Part shown: one piece after another, positions 53,105-62,150 of the stretch
Layout of the letters: each line of letters begins with the position of its first letter
Position numbering within the stretch: the first letter of the stretch is position 1
Assembly (NCBI GenBank): GCA_019636555.1
Contig: JAHBXH010000001.1
Span: forward strand, 682,001 to 746,000
Direction: 5' to 3'
Length of the DNA stretch: 64,000 nucleotides
DNA from: Phycisphaeraceae bacterium
GTDB taxonomy: Bacteria; Planctomycetota; Phycisphaerae; Phycisphaerales; UBA1924
Notes under the pieces: model-generated
Database searches by the model: none
What the model was told of the DNA's origin: nothing
The model's input: only the letters and a program-made list of their open reading frames with translations
Made by a program: the position numbers and the translations under genes

Positions 53105-54861
53105 CGCGAAACCTCCCGCAGTTCAGACGCCACGGAAGCGGTCGCGGTGGGTCTTTGGCCGTCTGATTCGATGGGATTCTGGCGTGCCCACTCGACTGCC
53201 GTGACGGTTTGGTTGACGGGGCCCTTGAGAGCGTCAAAGAGCGGCATCGGGTAGAGCCCGAAGATCAGGCAGGCGAGCGCGAGCGGCACGAGCGCCGTGA
53301 TTTCACGCGCGGTGAGATCCGGCGGAAGAGAGCCGTGTTCGTCGTGTGAATCGTGCCCGTGCGCGCTGGGCTCGCGGAGCGGACCGAACACGACCTTGCC
53401 GACCATGATGAGCAAATACATCGCGGCGACGATCACGCCGAAACCGGCAATGAGTGCGTACCACGGACCGAGGTTGCCGGCGGTCGCTCCGGGGACAGGG
53501 TTGCCGCTGCTATTCCAGACGCCTGCACCGGCAACTCCCCAATTGCTGCTCGCCTGGAATGTTCCGAAGATGCAGAGGAATTCGCTGACGAATCCGTTCA
53601 GGCCGGGCAGGCCGACCGAGGACATGACAAAGAAGACCATGAACGTGGCCCAGATCGGCATCTTTGCCGCGAGCCCGCCGAGGTCTTTCATGGAGCGAGT
53701 GTGATACCGCTCGTAGACAAAGCCGACGCACAGGAAGAGCGCGCCGGTCGAAAGACCGTGATTGATCATGTAGAGGATGGAGCCCTGAAGACCGGCGGTG
53801 TTGAGTGCCGCGAGGCCCAGGATGCAGAAACCAAGGTGCGCGACCGACGAGTACGCGACCAGTTTCTTCATATCGGTCTGCACCCAGCAAATCAGCCCGC
53901 CGTAAAGGATCCCGATGATGCAGAGCACGGCGATGAACGGGGCGTAGTGAATAAACGCATCGGTGCAGAAGGGGAGCGCGAAGCGGTAGATTCCGTACGT
54001 GCCGAGTTTGAGCAGCACGCCCGCCAGGATCACCGAACCCGCTGTTGGCGCTTCGGTGTGGGCGAGAGGCAGCCACGTGTGCACCGGGAAGAGCGGCACC
54101 TTGACAGCAAAGCCCGCCATCAGTGCGAGGAGCACCATCGACTGCTGCGCGAGCGTGAGGTGGCTGATCGCGGCGTTCTGGAGCGTTGCGATGTGGAACG
54201 TCCACGTGCCCGCGCCGGGGAACGAATCGCTCGGGAGCCCGGCGTTCACCCACGCGACATAGACAAGCCCGGCGAGCGCGATCATCGAGCCGGTGAATGT
54301 GTACAGGAAGAACGTCGTCGCGGCGCGTTTGCGGTTGGTTGATCCGTAGAGGCTGATCAGGATGTACATCGGGATCAGCGTGAACTCGAAGCAGACGTAG
54401 AACAGGATCAAGTCGCGAGCGACAAAGACGCCGACCATGGCGGCCTGAAGCACGAGCATCCATGCGTAGTACGTCCGCACCCGGTTGGTGATCGCGGTCC
54501 ACGATGCGAGCACGCAGATCGGCCCGAGCAGTCCCGTGAGCGCGATGAGCAGGAGCGAAACCGAATCAACACCCATCGAAACCGAAATGCCCAGCGAGGG
54601 CAGCCACTCGATGTGATTGGGAAACTGGAAATCGGCTCCGTTGTTCCAGTCAAACCGCATGAGCGAGAGCACTGTGAACGCGAGCGCGAAGAGCGAGCCG
54701 ACGAGCGCCGTGGCTCGGGCGCGCTTTTCGGGCGAGAACGCGACGACGAGCGCGAAGATCAGCGGAATCACGACCAGCAAGCCGAGCATCCACGTGTCGA
54801 GGAAGCCCGGGGTCGCCGTGATTGCCGCGGCATCGGAGATTGGTGTTTCGGGGCTCTGCAT
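53101..54861 (-). CDS. nuoM: NADH-quinone oxidoreductase subunit M
   Basis: An antiporter-like membrane subunit of complex I of about 586 residues. Signatures are IAVLCIIGILYGGLICWVQT, DMKKLVAYSSVAHLGFCILG, YLLIMVGKVVFGPL and LPLAHTEAPTAGSVILAGVL. A His/Asp-rich cytoplasmic loop (SAHGHDSHDEHGS) lies near the C-terminus. ATG at 54859-54861 is chosen; an in-frame TTG nine bases earlier is the alternative. It begins 26 bases after nuoL and overlaps the nuoN start by four bases. Confidence 0.94.
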   Translation of the reverse strand: MQSPETPISDAAAITATPGFLDTWMLGLLVVIPLIFALVVAFSPEKRARATALVGSLFALAFTVLSLMRFDWNNGADFQFPNHIEWLPSLGISVSMGVDSVSLLLIALTGLLGPICVLASWTAITNRVRTYYAWMLVLQAAMVGVFVARDLILFYVCFEFTLIPMYILISLYGSTNRKRAATTFFLYTFTGSMIALAGLVYVAWVNAGLPSDSFPGAGTWTFHIATLQNAAISHLTLAQQSMVLLALMAGFAVKVPLFPVHTWLPLAHTEAPTAGSVILAGVLLKLGTYGIYRFALPFCTDAFIHYAPFIAVLCIIGILYGGLICWVQTDMKKLVAYSSVAHLGFCILGLAALNTAGLQGSILYMINHGLSTGALFLCVGFVYERYHTRSMKDLGGLAAKMPIWATFMVFFVMSSVGLPGLNGFVSEFLCIFGTFQASSNWGVAGAGVWNSSGNPVPGATAGNLGPWYALIAGFGVIVAAMYLLIMVGKVVFGPLREPSAHGHDSHDEHGSLPPDLTAREITALVPLALACLIFGLYPMPLFDALKGPVNQTVTAVEWARQNPIESDGQRPTATASVASELREVSR

Positions 54862-54887
54862 GAAACTCAAAGACTCCGGAAGTCAGA

Positions 54888-57194
54888 TCAGCGAAGGGTC
54901 AGCATGAAGACGATGAAGAGCAGCAGCGCAACGCCCGCGGCCATTCCCGCGGCATAGCCGTGCAATTCGCCCGATTGCGTCGGCCGGATGGTGTTGCCGA
55001 TCCAGTGCGGTATTGCGCCGAACAGACGCACCATCCCGTCCACGATCAGCTTGTCGAAGAGATGGAAGATGTGCGCGAGAATCAGCAGCGGCACACGGAT
55101 CGCCAGGTTGTAGAACTCGTCCACGTACCACTTGTGCTGCGCCCAGCTCGGGATCGGGCCGAGCTTGGGAAGCAGTGCATCGGCCTTCGAAGTCGCGGCG
55201 GTCGTGCGCCCGACGTAGTGCAGCCAGAACGCGATGAAGATGCCTCCGAAGCCGAACGCGCCTGAAACGTAGTACAAAACCGCGTGCGGGTTCCAGCCGA
55301 GGAAAGTTCCCGCGTGCGCGTCGGGGTTGTTGATTGCGATCGATGTGGGGACGTACGACGGTGGAGAGTGGGCGTCCGGCCCTTCGTGTCCGCCGTCGCC
55401 CTCTCCTTCGTGCGCATCGTGATGTGAATAGGGCGACTGATATGCCGCGGAAGACTGCATGACCATTTCGGGCACCACGCCACCCTCGACATGGGGCGAG
55501 CCGGGAAGATTGGTGAAGTTCAGGGCGGTAGCGCCGAGCGACATGAGGCTCAGCGTGAGCAGGACCGTGTTGATCGCCCAGCCGGGCGCGTGCGGATGGA
55601 AATGGCCGCCGTGCCCGTGATCGTGGTGGGCGTGGTCGTCCTGAATGTGATTGTGATCGTCGTGTCCCGAGCCGTGTGCATCGTGCGCGTGATCATCGTG
55701 CGCCGAGTGCAGTTCATCGCCCGGCTGATACTCGAGCGGTCCGACAATGACTCGGAAGAAGACGCGGAAGGTGTAGTACGCCGTGAGGCCCGCCGTGATG
55801 AGCAGGATCCAGCCGACCGGCGCCATCCCCGGCGTCAGAAACGCCGAACCGATGAGCATGTCCTTGCTGAAGAAGCCCGAGGAAAATGGGAAGCCCGAAA
55901 GATTGAGGCAGCCGACGAGCATGCCGAACGAGACGATCCCCCAGCCCTTGAGCCGTCGCAGGCCGCTCAGCTTGCGAAGGTCGAGCTGTCCGGCGAAGCC
56001 GTGCATGATGGCGCCGCAGGAAAGGAACAGGAGCGCCTTGAAGAACGCGTGCGTCACGACGTGGAACGCGGCACCGGTGCTCGTGAGCGCGCCAAGGCCG
56101 GCGAACATGTAACCGAGCTGGCTCACCGTCGAGTACGCCATGATGCGCTTGATGTCGAACTGCGCCATGCCGATCGTCGCCGCGAAGAACGCCGTGAGAG
56201 CGCCGACCCACGCGACCAGCGGCAGCGCGATCTCGCTGAGCAGGAAGAGCGGGTACATCCTTGCGACCAGATACACGCCCGCCGTCACCATCGTCGCGGC
56301 GTGGATGAGCGCGGAGACCGGAGTCGGTCCTTCCATGGCGTCGGGAAGCCAGACGTACAAGGGCAATTGCGCGGACTTGCCGAATGCGCCGATCGCGAGC
56401 AGGATCGGGATCAACTGCACCAGGAACGGAATTTCCGAATAGCGCCCGGCCTTGGCGGCCTCGATGTACGGCTGCGCCGCGTGGAAGATCTCGCGGTATT
56501 CGATGCTGCCGAAGTGGACGAACGTGAGCCCGATTCCCATCAGCAGGCCGAGGTCGCCGATGCGGTTGAGAATGAAAGCCTTCTTGGCCGCCTCGACCGC
56601 CGAAGGCTTTTTGTAGTAATAGCCAATGAGCAGATACGAGCAGAGGCCGACGCCTTCCCAGCCAAGGAAGAGCAGGAGCAGGTTGTCGCCCATCACGAGG
56701 CACGACATGCTGAAGACAAAGAGGTTGAACGCCGCGAAGAAGCGGCAATAGCCCGTTCCCAGGTCCGGGCTCATGTACTCGCTGGCATACAGCGCGATGA
56801 GAGCACCGAGCCCTGTGACAAACAGCATCCACAGGATCGTGAGCGAATCGATGTAGAGCGAGAAGTTGCCGATCAGCCGCTGGCCGGGCTGATCTCCCCA
56901 TTCGAGAACGAACCACTCGAAGCCGGGCGTGATCAGCGGCGCGTCGGATCGCGCAAGAAACAGCCTGACGGCGACGATGAAGGCGCCGGCGAGGCAAGCG
57001 ACCGTCAAGAAAGCCGGAGCCTTGCTCTTGACGCGCAAGATCGCGCAGATCGTGCAGAGCAGCACACCCAGCATGGGCAGCGCGAGCAGGAGCAGCGCTT
57101 CCGCGGGTCCGAATAGGATCGGGCTCAGCGCCGGTGCCGCGCCCGATCCGGTCGAGGTGCTGGCGAGAGTAAGTGTAGAAAAAAGAGTCGTCAC
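54888..57194 (-). CDS. nuoL: NADH-quinone oxidoreductase subunit L with His-rich insertion
   Basis: A 768-residue subunit; the family usually has 610-680. The core is normal: LLLFLGWEGVGLCSYLLIGY, KKAFILNRIGDLGLLMGIGL, VWLPDAMEGPTPVSALIHAA and DIKRIMAYSTVSQLGYMFAG. After the conserved part, residues about 490-535 form a His/Asp-rich stretch (HDDHAHDAHGSGHDDHNHIQ and more), and residues 585-613 hold a second one (SHHDAHEGEGDGGHEGPDAH). These are extra loops near the C-terminal helices and could bind metal ions. The last helix region, with the lateral-helix anchor, follows. ATG at 57192-57194. Part of nuoJKLMN. Confidence 0.93.
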   Translation of the reverse strand: MTTLFSTLTLASTSTGSGAAPALSPILFGPAEALLLLALPMLGVLLCTICAILRVKSKAPAFLTVACLAGAFIVAVRLFLARSDAPLITPGFEWFVLEWGDQPGQRLIGNFSLYIDSLTILWMLFVTGLGALIALYASEYMSPDLGTGYCRFFAAFNLFVFSMSCLVMGDNLLLLFLGWEGVGLCSYLLIGYYYKKPSAVEAAKKAFILNRIGDLGLLMGIGLTFVHFGSIEYREIFHAAQPYIEAAKAGRYSEIPFLVQLIPILLAIGAFGKSAQLPLYVWLPDAMEGPTPVSALIHAATMVTAGVYLVARMYPLFLLSEIALPLVAWVGALTAFFAATIGMAQFDIKRIMAYSTVSQLGYMFAGLGALTSTGAAFHVVTHAFFKALLFLSCGAIMHGFAGQLDLRKLSGLRRLKGWGIVSFGMLVGCLNLSGFPFSSGFFSKDMLIGSAFLTPGMAPVGWILLITAGLTAYYTFRVFFRVIVGPLEYQPGDELHSAHDDHAHDAHGSGHDDHNHIQDDHAHHDHGHGGHFHPHAPGWAINTVLLTLSLMSLGATALNFTNLPGSPHVEGGVVPEMVMQSSAAYQSPYSHHDAHEGEGDGGHEGPDAHSPPSYVPTSIAINNPDAHAGTFLGWNPHAVLYYVSGAFGFGGIFIAFWLHYVGRTTAATSKADALLPKLGPIPSWAQHKWYVDEFYNLAIRVPLLILAHIFHLFDKLIVDGMVRLFGAIPHWIGNTIRPTQSGELHGYAAGMAAGVALLLFIVFMLTLR

Positions 57195-57234
57195 GATTGC
57201 TCCGCGGGCGGCGTCAGGAAACCCTGCCGCCGGT

Positions 57235-57585
57235 TCAGCCCTTCAACTCCGACCATTCCTCCGCGTCCAGGCTTTCCCGCCTGCGGAAGAGCAGCACGAC
57301 CAGGGCGAGCGCCATCGCCGCTTCTGCCGCTGCCACCGTCACGATGAAGATCACAAAGCTCTGTCCGGTCATGTTCATGTGAAAGCGGCTGAACGCGACG
57401 AGCGCGATGCCCGCTGCCTGGAACATCAGTTCGGTGCACAGGAACATGATGATGAGGTTGCGCCGGGTCAGGAAGCCGATGAGGCCCAGCGAGAACATCG
57501 CGGCGGAAATGAACAGGTAGTGCGCGAGCGTGATGCCCTGAACCGCCGCGGGAAACCCGTCCTGAGCAAGAACGGCAATGTTCAT
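57235..57585 (-). CDS. nuoK: NADH-quinone oxidoreductase subunit K
   Basis: A 116-residue membrane subunit of complex I with three helices. The signatures are GLIGFLTRRNLIIMFLCTEL, MFQAAGIALVAFSRF and IVTVAAAEAAMALALVVLLF, including the conserved glutamates in helices two and three (TELM and AAEAA). Its ATG overlaps the nuoJ stop by four bases (ATGA), so the two are translationally coupled. Confidence 0.94.
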   Translation of the reverse strand: MNIAVLAQDGFPAAVQGITLAHYLFISAAMFSLGLIGFLTRRNLIIMFLCTELMFQAAGIALVAFSRFHMNMTGQSFVIFIVTVAAAEAAMALALVVLLFRRRESLDAEEWSELKG

Positions 57586-58556
57586 GGATTGGTCTCCACA
57601 CCCTGCGCGACTTCCGCGGCGAGGCTGCGCGCGTGGCGCGCCTTGGCATCTTCGTCAAGCTGGACTTGCTTGCGACTCAGAACGACTGCGCCGAGCATCG
57701 CCATCAGCAGGATCACGCCGGCGATCTCGATCGAACCCGGGTGATCGCGCAACAGATTGAAACCGACCATCTCGACGTTCGACACGGCCAAATCCGCGGG
57801 GAGCGCCAAGGTTTGAACCTCGCCGGCGGAGTTTCGGACCTGTACGGTCTTCGCTGCAAAGTCCACGATCGCCTCGCCGTGCTCATCGATCGCGACGATC
57901 GTTCCGCTGGGCAGTTTGCCGCTTTCCCGTAGCGACGACTCAATCTTCCGTGGCATTTCCGCCAAGAGCGACTGCCCGCCGGGGCTCTTTTGCGATGGAA
58001 GAGCGTCCATTCCTTGGAACAGCAGGGTCGTCAGCACGGCAAGCAGCACAAAGCCCGCGGCGGTCGCCACGACCGGCTCGCGCGCCTGCGTGTCGTAATC
58101 GGCAAGAGCGTTTTCGAGACCCTCGGTCGGCGACTGAGTCGCCAGCATGATCACGAACAGGTAGGTAATGAGGATCGCCCCGGCGTACACGATGACGAGC
58201 GCGAAGGCCATGAATTCGGCCGACAGGATCAGGAACAGACCGGCCGTTGCGAGAATGCTCAGGACGAAATAGAGCGCCGCGTAGACCGGGCGCGGGTGGG
58301 TGATGACGCGGAGCGAAGCACCGAGCGCCACCAGCCCGAACACATAGAAATAGACGGTCGGGGAATTGCCGGCGCCGAAAAACCCGCCCGCCTTCAGACC
58401 CATCGCGATCAGGACAATCGCGCCCGCGATCGACGCGAGCAGGGCGCCGAGAATCTGCGGGTTCTTGCCTTCCCTGCGGGGCAGCGCGAGGCAAACGCCG
58501 AGCGCACCAAGGCCGCATGCCGCGTAGAGAGCAAGTGGGTTGATGATTTGATCCAA
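57582..58556 (-). CDS. nuoJ: NADH-quinone oxidoreductase subunit J with large periplasmic insertion
   Basis: A complex I membrane subunit of about 324 residues; typical NuoJ is 165-210. The first four helices are normal, with RPVYAALYFVLSILATAGLF and FMAFALVIVYAGAILITYLF, including the pi-bulge helix. Between helix four and the last helix, about 75 residues are inserted (SQKSPGGQSLLAEMPRKIE, then GTIVAIDEHGEAIVDF), predicted outside the membrane. The start is TTG at complement 58554-58556, with AAGGGG six bases before it; no ATG is in frame at that point. It is the first gene of nuoJKLMN in this window; nuoA to nuoI are not here. Confidence 0.9.
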   Translation of the reverse strand: MDQIINPLALYAACGLGALGVCLALPRREGKNPQILGALLASIAGAIVLIAMGLKAGGFFGAGNSPTVYFYVFGLVALGASLRVITHPRPVYAALYFVLSILATAGLFLILSAEFMAFALVIVYAGAILITYLFVIMLATQSPTEGLENALADYDTQAREPVVATAAGFVLLAVLTTLLFQGMDALPSQKSPGGQSLLAEMPRKIESSLRESGKLPSGTIVAIDEHGEAIVDFAAKTVQVRNSAGEVQTLALPADLAVSNVEMVGFNLLRDHPGSIEIAGVILLMAMLGAVVLSRKQVQLDEDAKARHARSLAAEVAQGVETNP

Positions 58557-58828
58557 CGATGGCCCCTTCGGGCGAGGCCCGTATGAGCCGAGGGGCCACG
58601 GCCCCTCGCTCGCCCGACTTGGCAACACACGCCGCCGAACAAACACCGCCGACAAGCGATGCCCCTAGCCCCGCACCTCCTGCCGGGCGAAGGGCAGAGG
58701 ATAGTGGGAACCAACTGGGTCTTCAACTGCAGGGAGCGCCGGAAGAGGCGTCTTGTCGTTTGTTCGGGCGTTCCACGTTTGACGGAATTCATCTGATAGG
58801 CGATGTGCCGACGGGTACGCTTGCACGC

Positions 58829-59530
58829 GTGAACGCCGAGCCAGGTATCGCAACTCCCCCGTCCGCTTTGCGTGCGAGCGCGCCAAGGGTGGGGTGGCGG
58901 GTGGCGGTTCCCAATCTCCTGACCCTCGCCCGGTTGCTTCTGGCTGGGGGGCTTATCACCCTGCTTTCGCTCTGGCGCTACCCCAAATTGGATGAGCAAT
59001 TCGCCCCTCCGACGGGCCCGATGATCTGGGCCTGCCTTCTTTTTTCTCTCGGCGCCCTGACCGATCTTCTCGATGGGCTTCTGGCCCGGAGGTGGGGCGT
59101 GATCAGCCGATTCGGGCGGATCATGGACCCGTTCGCGGACAAACTGCTCGTCGTGGGGGCGTTCGCCATGATGGCCGGGCCGGCGTTCGACGTCCAACTG
59201 TCCAGCGGCAAAGCGCTGCAGGTCAGCGGCGTCATGCCCTGGATGGCCTTGGTCATTCTCTCTCGAGAATTGCTTGTCACCACCATCCGCGCCGTGCTCG
59301 AGGCCCGGGGGATCGATTTTTCCGCCACGCTCAGCGGCAAGGCAAAGATGGCCGTGCAGTGCACCTGCATCATCTCGGTTTTTCTTATTCTGGCGTTCGC
59401 CAGTCCCATGCCCCTCATGCCCGCCCGCAAATTCATCGACGCCATGGTTTGGACTTCGGTGATCGTGACCGCACTCTCGATTGTTCCGTACGCGATCCGT
59501 GCGGCGCAGGCCAGCGCCTCTTCTCTTTAG
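58829..59530 (+). CDS. pgsA: CDP-diacylglycerol-glycerol-3-phosphate 3-phosphatidyltransferase
   Basis: A membrane enzyme that makes phosphatidylglycerophosphate from CDP-diacylglycerol. The CDP-alcohol transferase motif DGx2ARx8Gx3Dx3D is intact in LDGLLARRWGVISRFGRIMD followed by PFADK. The first helix begins NLLTLARLLLAGGLITLLS. About 233 residues result from GTG 58829; a GTG at 58805 and upstream codons are possible, but the region before has low-complexity content without family support. It is followed after 6 bases by pgpA, which acts on its product. Divergent from nuoJ. Confidence 0.9.
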   Translation: MNAEPGIATPPSALRASAPRVGWRVAVPNLLTLARLLLAGGLITLLSLWRYPKLDEQFAPPTGPMIWACLLFSLGALTDLLDGLLARRWGVISRFGRIMDPFADKLLVVGAFAMMAGPAFDVQLSSGKALQVSGVMPWMALVILSRELLVTTIRAVLEARGIDFSATLSGKAKMAVQCTCIISVFLILAFASPMPLMPARKFIDAMVWTSVIVTALSIVPYAIRAAQASASSL

Positions 59531-59536
59531 CCCGAC

Positions 59537-60046
59537 ATGCCCACTTCAAGCAAGTTGCTCTGGATCACGACCTTCGGGCTGGGTCACATGCGCCCCGCGA
59601 GTGGAACCTGGGGCTCGTTGCCGACGGTTGTCCTTGCGGGCGGATTGATCTATTTCGGGTGCGGTCCGGCGCAATCGCCAGTCATTTTTAACGCGGCGCT
59701 CATCGCGTGGTGCATCATCTTTTCTATGGGATGTCTTATTCAAGGCGTCGCGGCAGAAGCGAAGTTCGGAAAGAAAGACCCATCACAGGCTGTCGCCGAT
59801 GAAACGGCGGGGCAGGCGATTGCCTGCCTTTTCCTTCCCGCGGCGATCGAGCAAAGCACGTTCACCGCGCTGCTCGCGTTGTCAGGCGCATTCCTCGCCT
59901 TTCGAATCTTCGACATTCTCAAAATCTGGCCCGCGCGGGGGCTTCAGCGGCTTCCGGGAGGAGCCGGGATCCTGGTGGATGATCTTGTCGCCGGGGTGCA
60001 GGCTCTGCTGGTCGTGCAGCTGATCGCGCGAATCCTGTTGCGGTGA
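59537..60046 (+). CDS. pgpA: Phosphatidylglycerophosphatase A
   Basis: A 169-residue membrane phosphatase that removes the terminal phosphate of phosphatidylglycerophosphate to give phosphatidylglycerol. The family pattern is present: GLGHMRPASGTWGSLPTVVL at the start, KDPSQAVADETAGQAIACLF in the middle and PGGAGILVDDLVAGVQALLV at the end, with the acidic residues ADE and VDD. It directly follows pgsA, giving two consecutive steps of one pathway in a small operon. Confidence 0.93.
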   Translation: MPTSSKLLWITTFGLGHMRPASGTWGSLPTVVLAGGLIYFGCGPAQSPVIFNAALIAWCIIFSMGCLIQGVAAEAKFGKKDPSQAVADETAGQAIACLFLPAAIEQSTFTALLALSGAFLAFRIFDILKIWPARGLQRLPGGAGILVDDLVAGVQALLVVQLIARILLR

Positions 60047-60063
60047 AAACCCAAGGAGTTTGC

Positions 60064-60348
60064 ATGGGATGCATACTCGTCCTCTTCGCGTTGTTCTTGC
60101 CGCGGGTGACGCTGTTCTGCCTTTGGCTCTTTGGCGATTGGTTGCAGAGGGCGTTCGCCGGCCATTTCATTTGGCCCCTGCTCGGGTTCTTTTTCGCACC
60201 CTACACGACGCTCGCCGTGGCGTTTGCCAATCTGCACGGTGGGGTGCAGGGCGGCTACGTGATCCTCGTGATCATCGCGGCGCTGTTTGATCTCGGCAGC
60301 CTCGGCGGCTCGTCACGTCACGTGCGCAAACGCCAAATCGCGGGGTAG
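60064..60348 (+). CDS. Small membrane protein of unknown function
   Basis: A 94-residue hydrophobic protein with about three helices (GCILVLFALFLPRVTLFCLW, FIWPLLGFFFAPYTTLAVAF, YVILVIIAALFDLGSLGG) and a basic tail (RHVRKRQIAG). ATG 60064 follows AAGGAG at 60053-60058 by five bases. It comes 17 bases after pgpA and is likely the third cistron of the lipid operon. The family is not one I can name. Confidence 0.7.
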   Translation: MGCILVLFALFLPRVTLFCLWLFGDWLQRAFAGHFIWPLLGFFFAPYTTLAVAFANLHGGVQGGYVILVIIAALFDLGSLGGSSRHVRKRQIAG

Positions 60349-60358
60349 CAAAGACACG

Positions 60359-60530
60359 GAGAGAACGCGGAGATGCGGAGAAGGCGGAGTTGCGCGGAGC
60401 GGAAGTGGGTCAATTCGAATGGCGAGCTTCACTCTGCGAAATCACACGGCCCTTTCTCCTCAACAAATCAATTCTCTTCCGGACTCTCCTCCGCGAGCCT
60501 CCGCAAACTCCGCCTCTCCGCGTTCTCTCG
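60359..60530. repeat. Imperfect long inverted repeat with CGGAGA units
   Basis: A 5' arm at about 60359-60405 is built from CGGAGA-like units (GAGAACGCGGAGATGCGGAG and on). The 3' arm at about 60477-60530 is its imperfect reverse complement, ending CGCCTCTCCGCGTTCTCTC. The loop is about 70 bases. A T7 run follows the 3' arm at 60534, so the structure might also stop transcription from the lipid operon. A similar unit occurs at 18442. Confidence 0.6.
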
Positions 60531-60554
60531 TAATTTTTTTCGCACCGGCAAACG

Positions 60555-62150
60555 TCACACCTTGCGATCGAGCAACCGGTACTGCACCGCTTCACCGATG
60601 TGCTCGGAAGTCACGACATCGGATTCCGCGAGGTCCGCGATCGTGCGCGCGATGCGCCGGATCTTGTCGAACGCCCGCGCCGAAAGGCCCATCTCGTTCA
60701 TCGCCTGTCCGAGCATCGTCAGTGCGTTCTCGTCGAGATTCGCCATCTCGTCGAGTTTCTTGCCGCTGAGCCGCGCGTTGGGGGTTTCGCCCTGACGTGC
60801 GTGTTGGCGGGCGCGAGCTCGCGCGACTTGCTCGCGCATCTGCGCCGTGGTTGTGCCGCTCGCCTGTTCGTTGCGGCGAGAGAGTTCGCGGAACGGCACG
60901 GCCGGCGCTTCGATGTGAATATCGATCCTGTCGAGCAACGGCCCGCTGAGCTTGGCGAGATAACGCTCCATCTCGATGCGCCCGACTTCGCCCGGCGCCA
61001 CATCGCCCCGGGGCGTCGGGTTCATCGCGGCGACCAGCATGAAATTCGCCGGAAATCGCACGGCGCTGTGGGAGCGCGCGATCGTCACGACGTGGTCTTC
61101 CATCGGCTGGCGCAGCGTTTCGAGCACGTCGCGCGGGAACTCCGGCAATTCATCGAGAAATAGCACGCCGTGGTGCGCCAGGCTGATCTCGCCCGGGCGC
61201 GGGATCATGCCGCCTCCGACGATCGCGGCGCCGCTCGCCGTGTGGTGGGGCGTGCGCACCGGCCTTGTCGCGATCAGCCCCTGACCCGGCGCAAGCTGGC
61301 CCGCGGCCGAATAAATCCGCGTGACCTGGATCGCCTCGTCGGGAGTGAGCGGAGGCAGCACGCCCGGCAGCGCTTTGGCCATCATCGTCTTGCCCGTGCC
61401 GGCCGGGCCGAGCATGACGAGGTTGTGCCCGCCCGCGGCGGCAACCACGATCGCTCGCTTCACCGTCTCCTGCCCTTTGATCTCGCCGAAGTCGATCGGC
61501 GAGGTCGCTTGCTTCAGAAGCTGCGCAACATCGGGCGATGGAAACGGCGCGGGCTCGAGATGCCCGGTCATGAGCCCGACGACTTCGGCGAGCGAGCGCG
61601 CGCCGAGCACGGCGATTCCTTCGACAACGGCGGCCTCGGCCGCGTTTTCGTAGGGGATGATCACGCCCTCGAAGCCCTTGGCCTTGGCGAGGGCCGCGAG
61701 CGCGATCGCGCCCTTGATCGGGCGCAGCCTCCCATCGAGTGCCAGCTCGCCGGCAAAAAGAAACCTGCGATGATCGATTCCCGGGGCTTCTTCGACGAGC
61801 GTTCCCGAACGCGGCGTCTTCTTCTCTGAGTTGGCGGCCTTGAGAGGCGCGCCGATCCCCTGCACCAGCAGCGCACCGATGGCGATGGGCAGGTCGTAGA
61901 CCGGCCCTTCCTTGCGCACATCCGCCGGCGCGAGGTTGATGATCGTGCGGCCTTGCGGAAAAAAGTAGCCGCTGTTCACCATCGCGCTGCGCACGCGCTC
62001 GAGCGACTCTTTCACGGCGGCGTCGGGCAGACCGACGATCGCCGCGAAGCCGTGGTCGTCCTCGTTCTTGGGCTCGGTGTGATCGACTTCGATTTCGCAG
62101 GGGAGCGCATCGATTCCCTGCAGGAGCGAGGATTGGACACGGGCGAGCAT
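60555..62150 (-). CDS. YifB/ComM-family Mg-chelatase-like AAA+ ATPase
   Basis: A 531-residue protein. The N-terminal part is a ChlI/Lon-protease-like domain (DDHGFAAIVGLPDAAVKESL, GYFFPQGRTIINLAPADVRK). The AAA+ domain has Walker A MLGPAGTGKTMMAK, Walker B VLFLDELPEFPRDVLE, and the RxxMPNP-type region FMLVAAMNPTPRGD. The C-terminal domain ends with AFDKIRRIARTIADLAESDV. ComM, the best-studied member, is a DNA helicase for branch migration during transformation; whether this one does so is unknown. ATG at 62148-62150. It is convergent with the small membrane gene. Confidence 0.92.
   Translation of the reverse strand: MLARVQSSLLQGIDALPCEIEVDHTEPKNEDDHGFAAIVGLPDAAVKESLERVRSAMVNSGYFFPQGRTIINLAPADVRKEGPVYDLPIAIGALLVQGIGAPLKAANSEKKTPRSGTLVEEAPGIDHRRFLFAGELALDGRLRPIKGAIALAALAKAKGFEGVIIPYENAAEAAVVEGIAVLGARSLAEVVGLMTGHLEPAPFPSPDVAQLLKQATSPIDFGEIKGQETVKRAIVVAAAGGHNLVMLGPAGTGKTMMAKALPGVLPPLTPDEAIQVTRIYSAAGQLAPGQGLIATRPVRTPHHTASGAAIVGGGMIPRPGEISLAHHGVLFLDELPEFPRDVLETLRQPMEDHVVTIARSHSAVRFPANFMLVAAMNPTPRGDVAPGEVGRIEMERYLAKLSGPLLDRIDIHIEAPAVPFRELSRRNEQASGTTTAQMREQVARARARQHARQGETPNARLSGKKLDEMANLDENALTMLGQAMNEMGLSARAFDKIRRIARTIADLAESDVVTSEHIGEAVQYRLLDRKV

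Noticed and set aside
55491..57116. Open frame of 541 codons antisense to nuoL
   Set aside because: Highly charged product with no fold character; nuoL is unambiguous.
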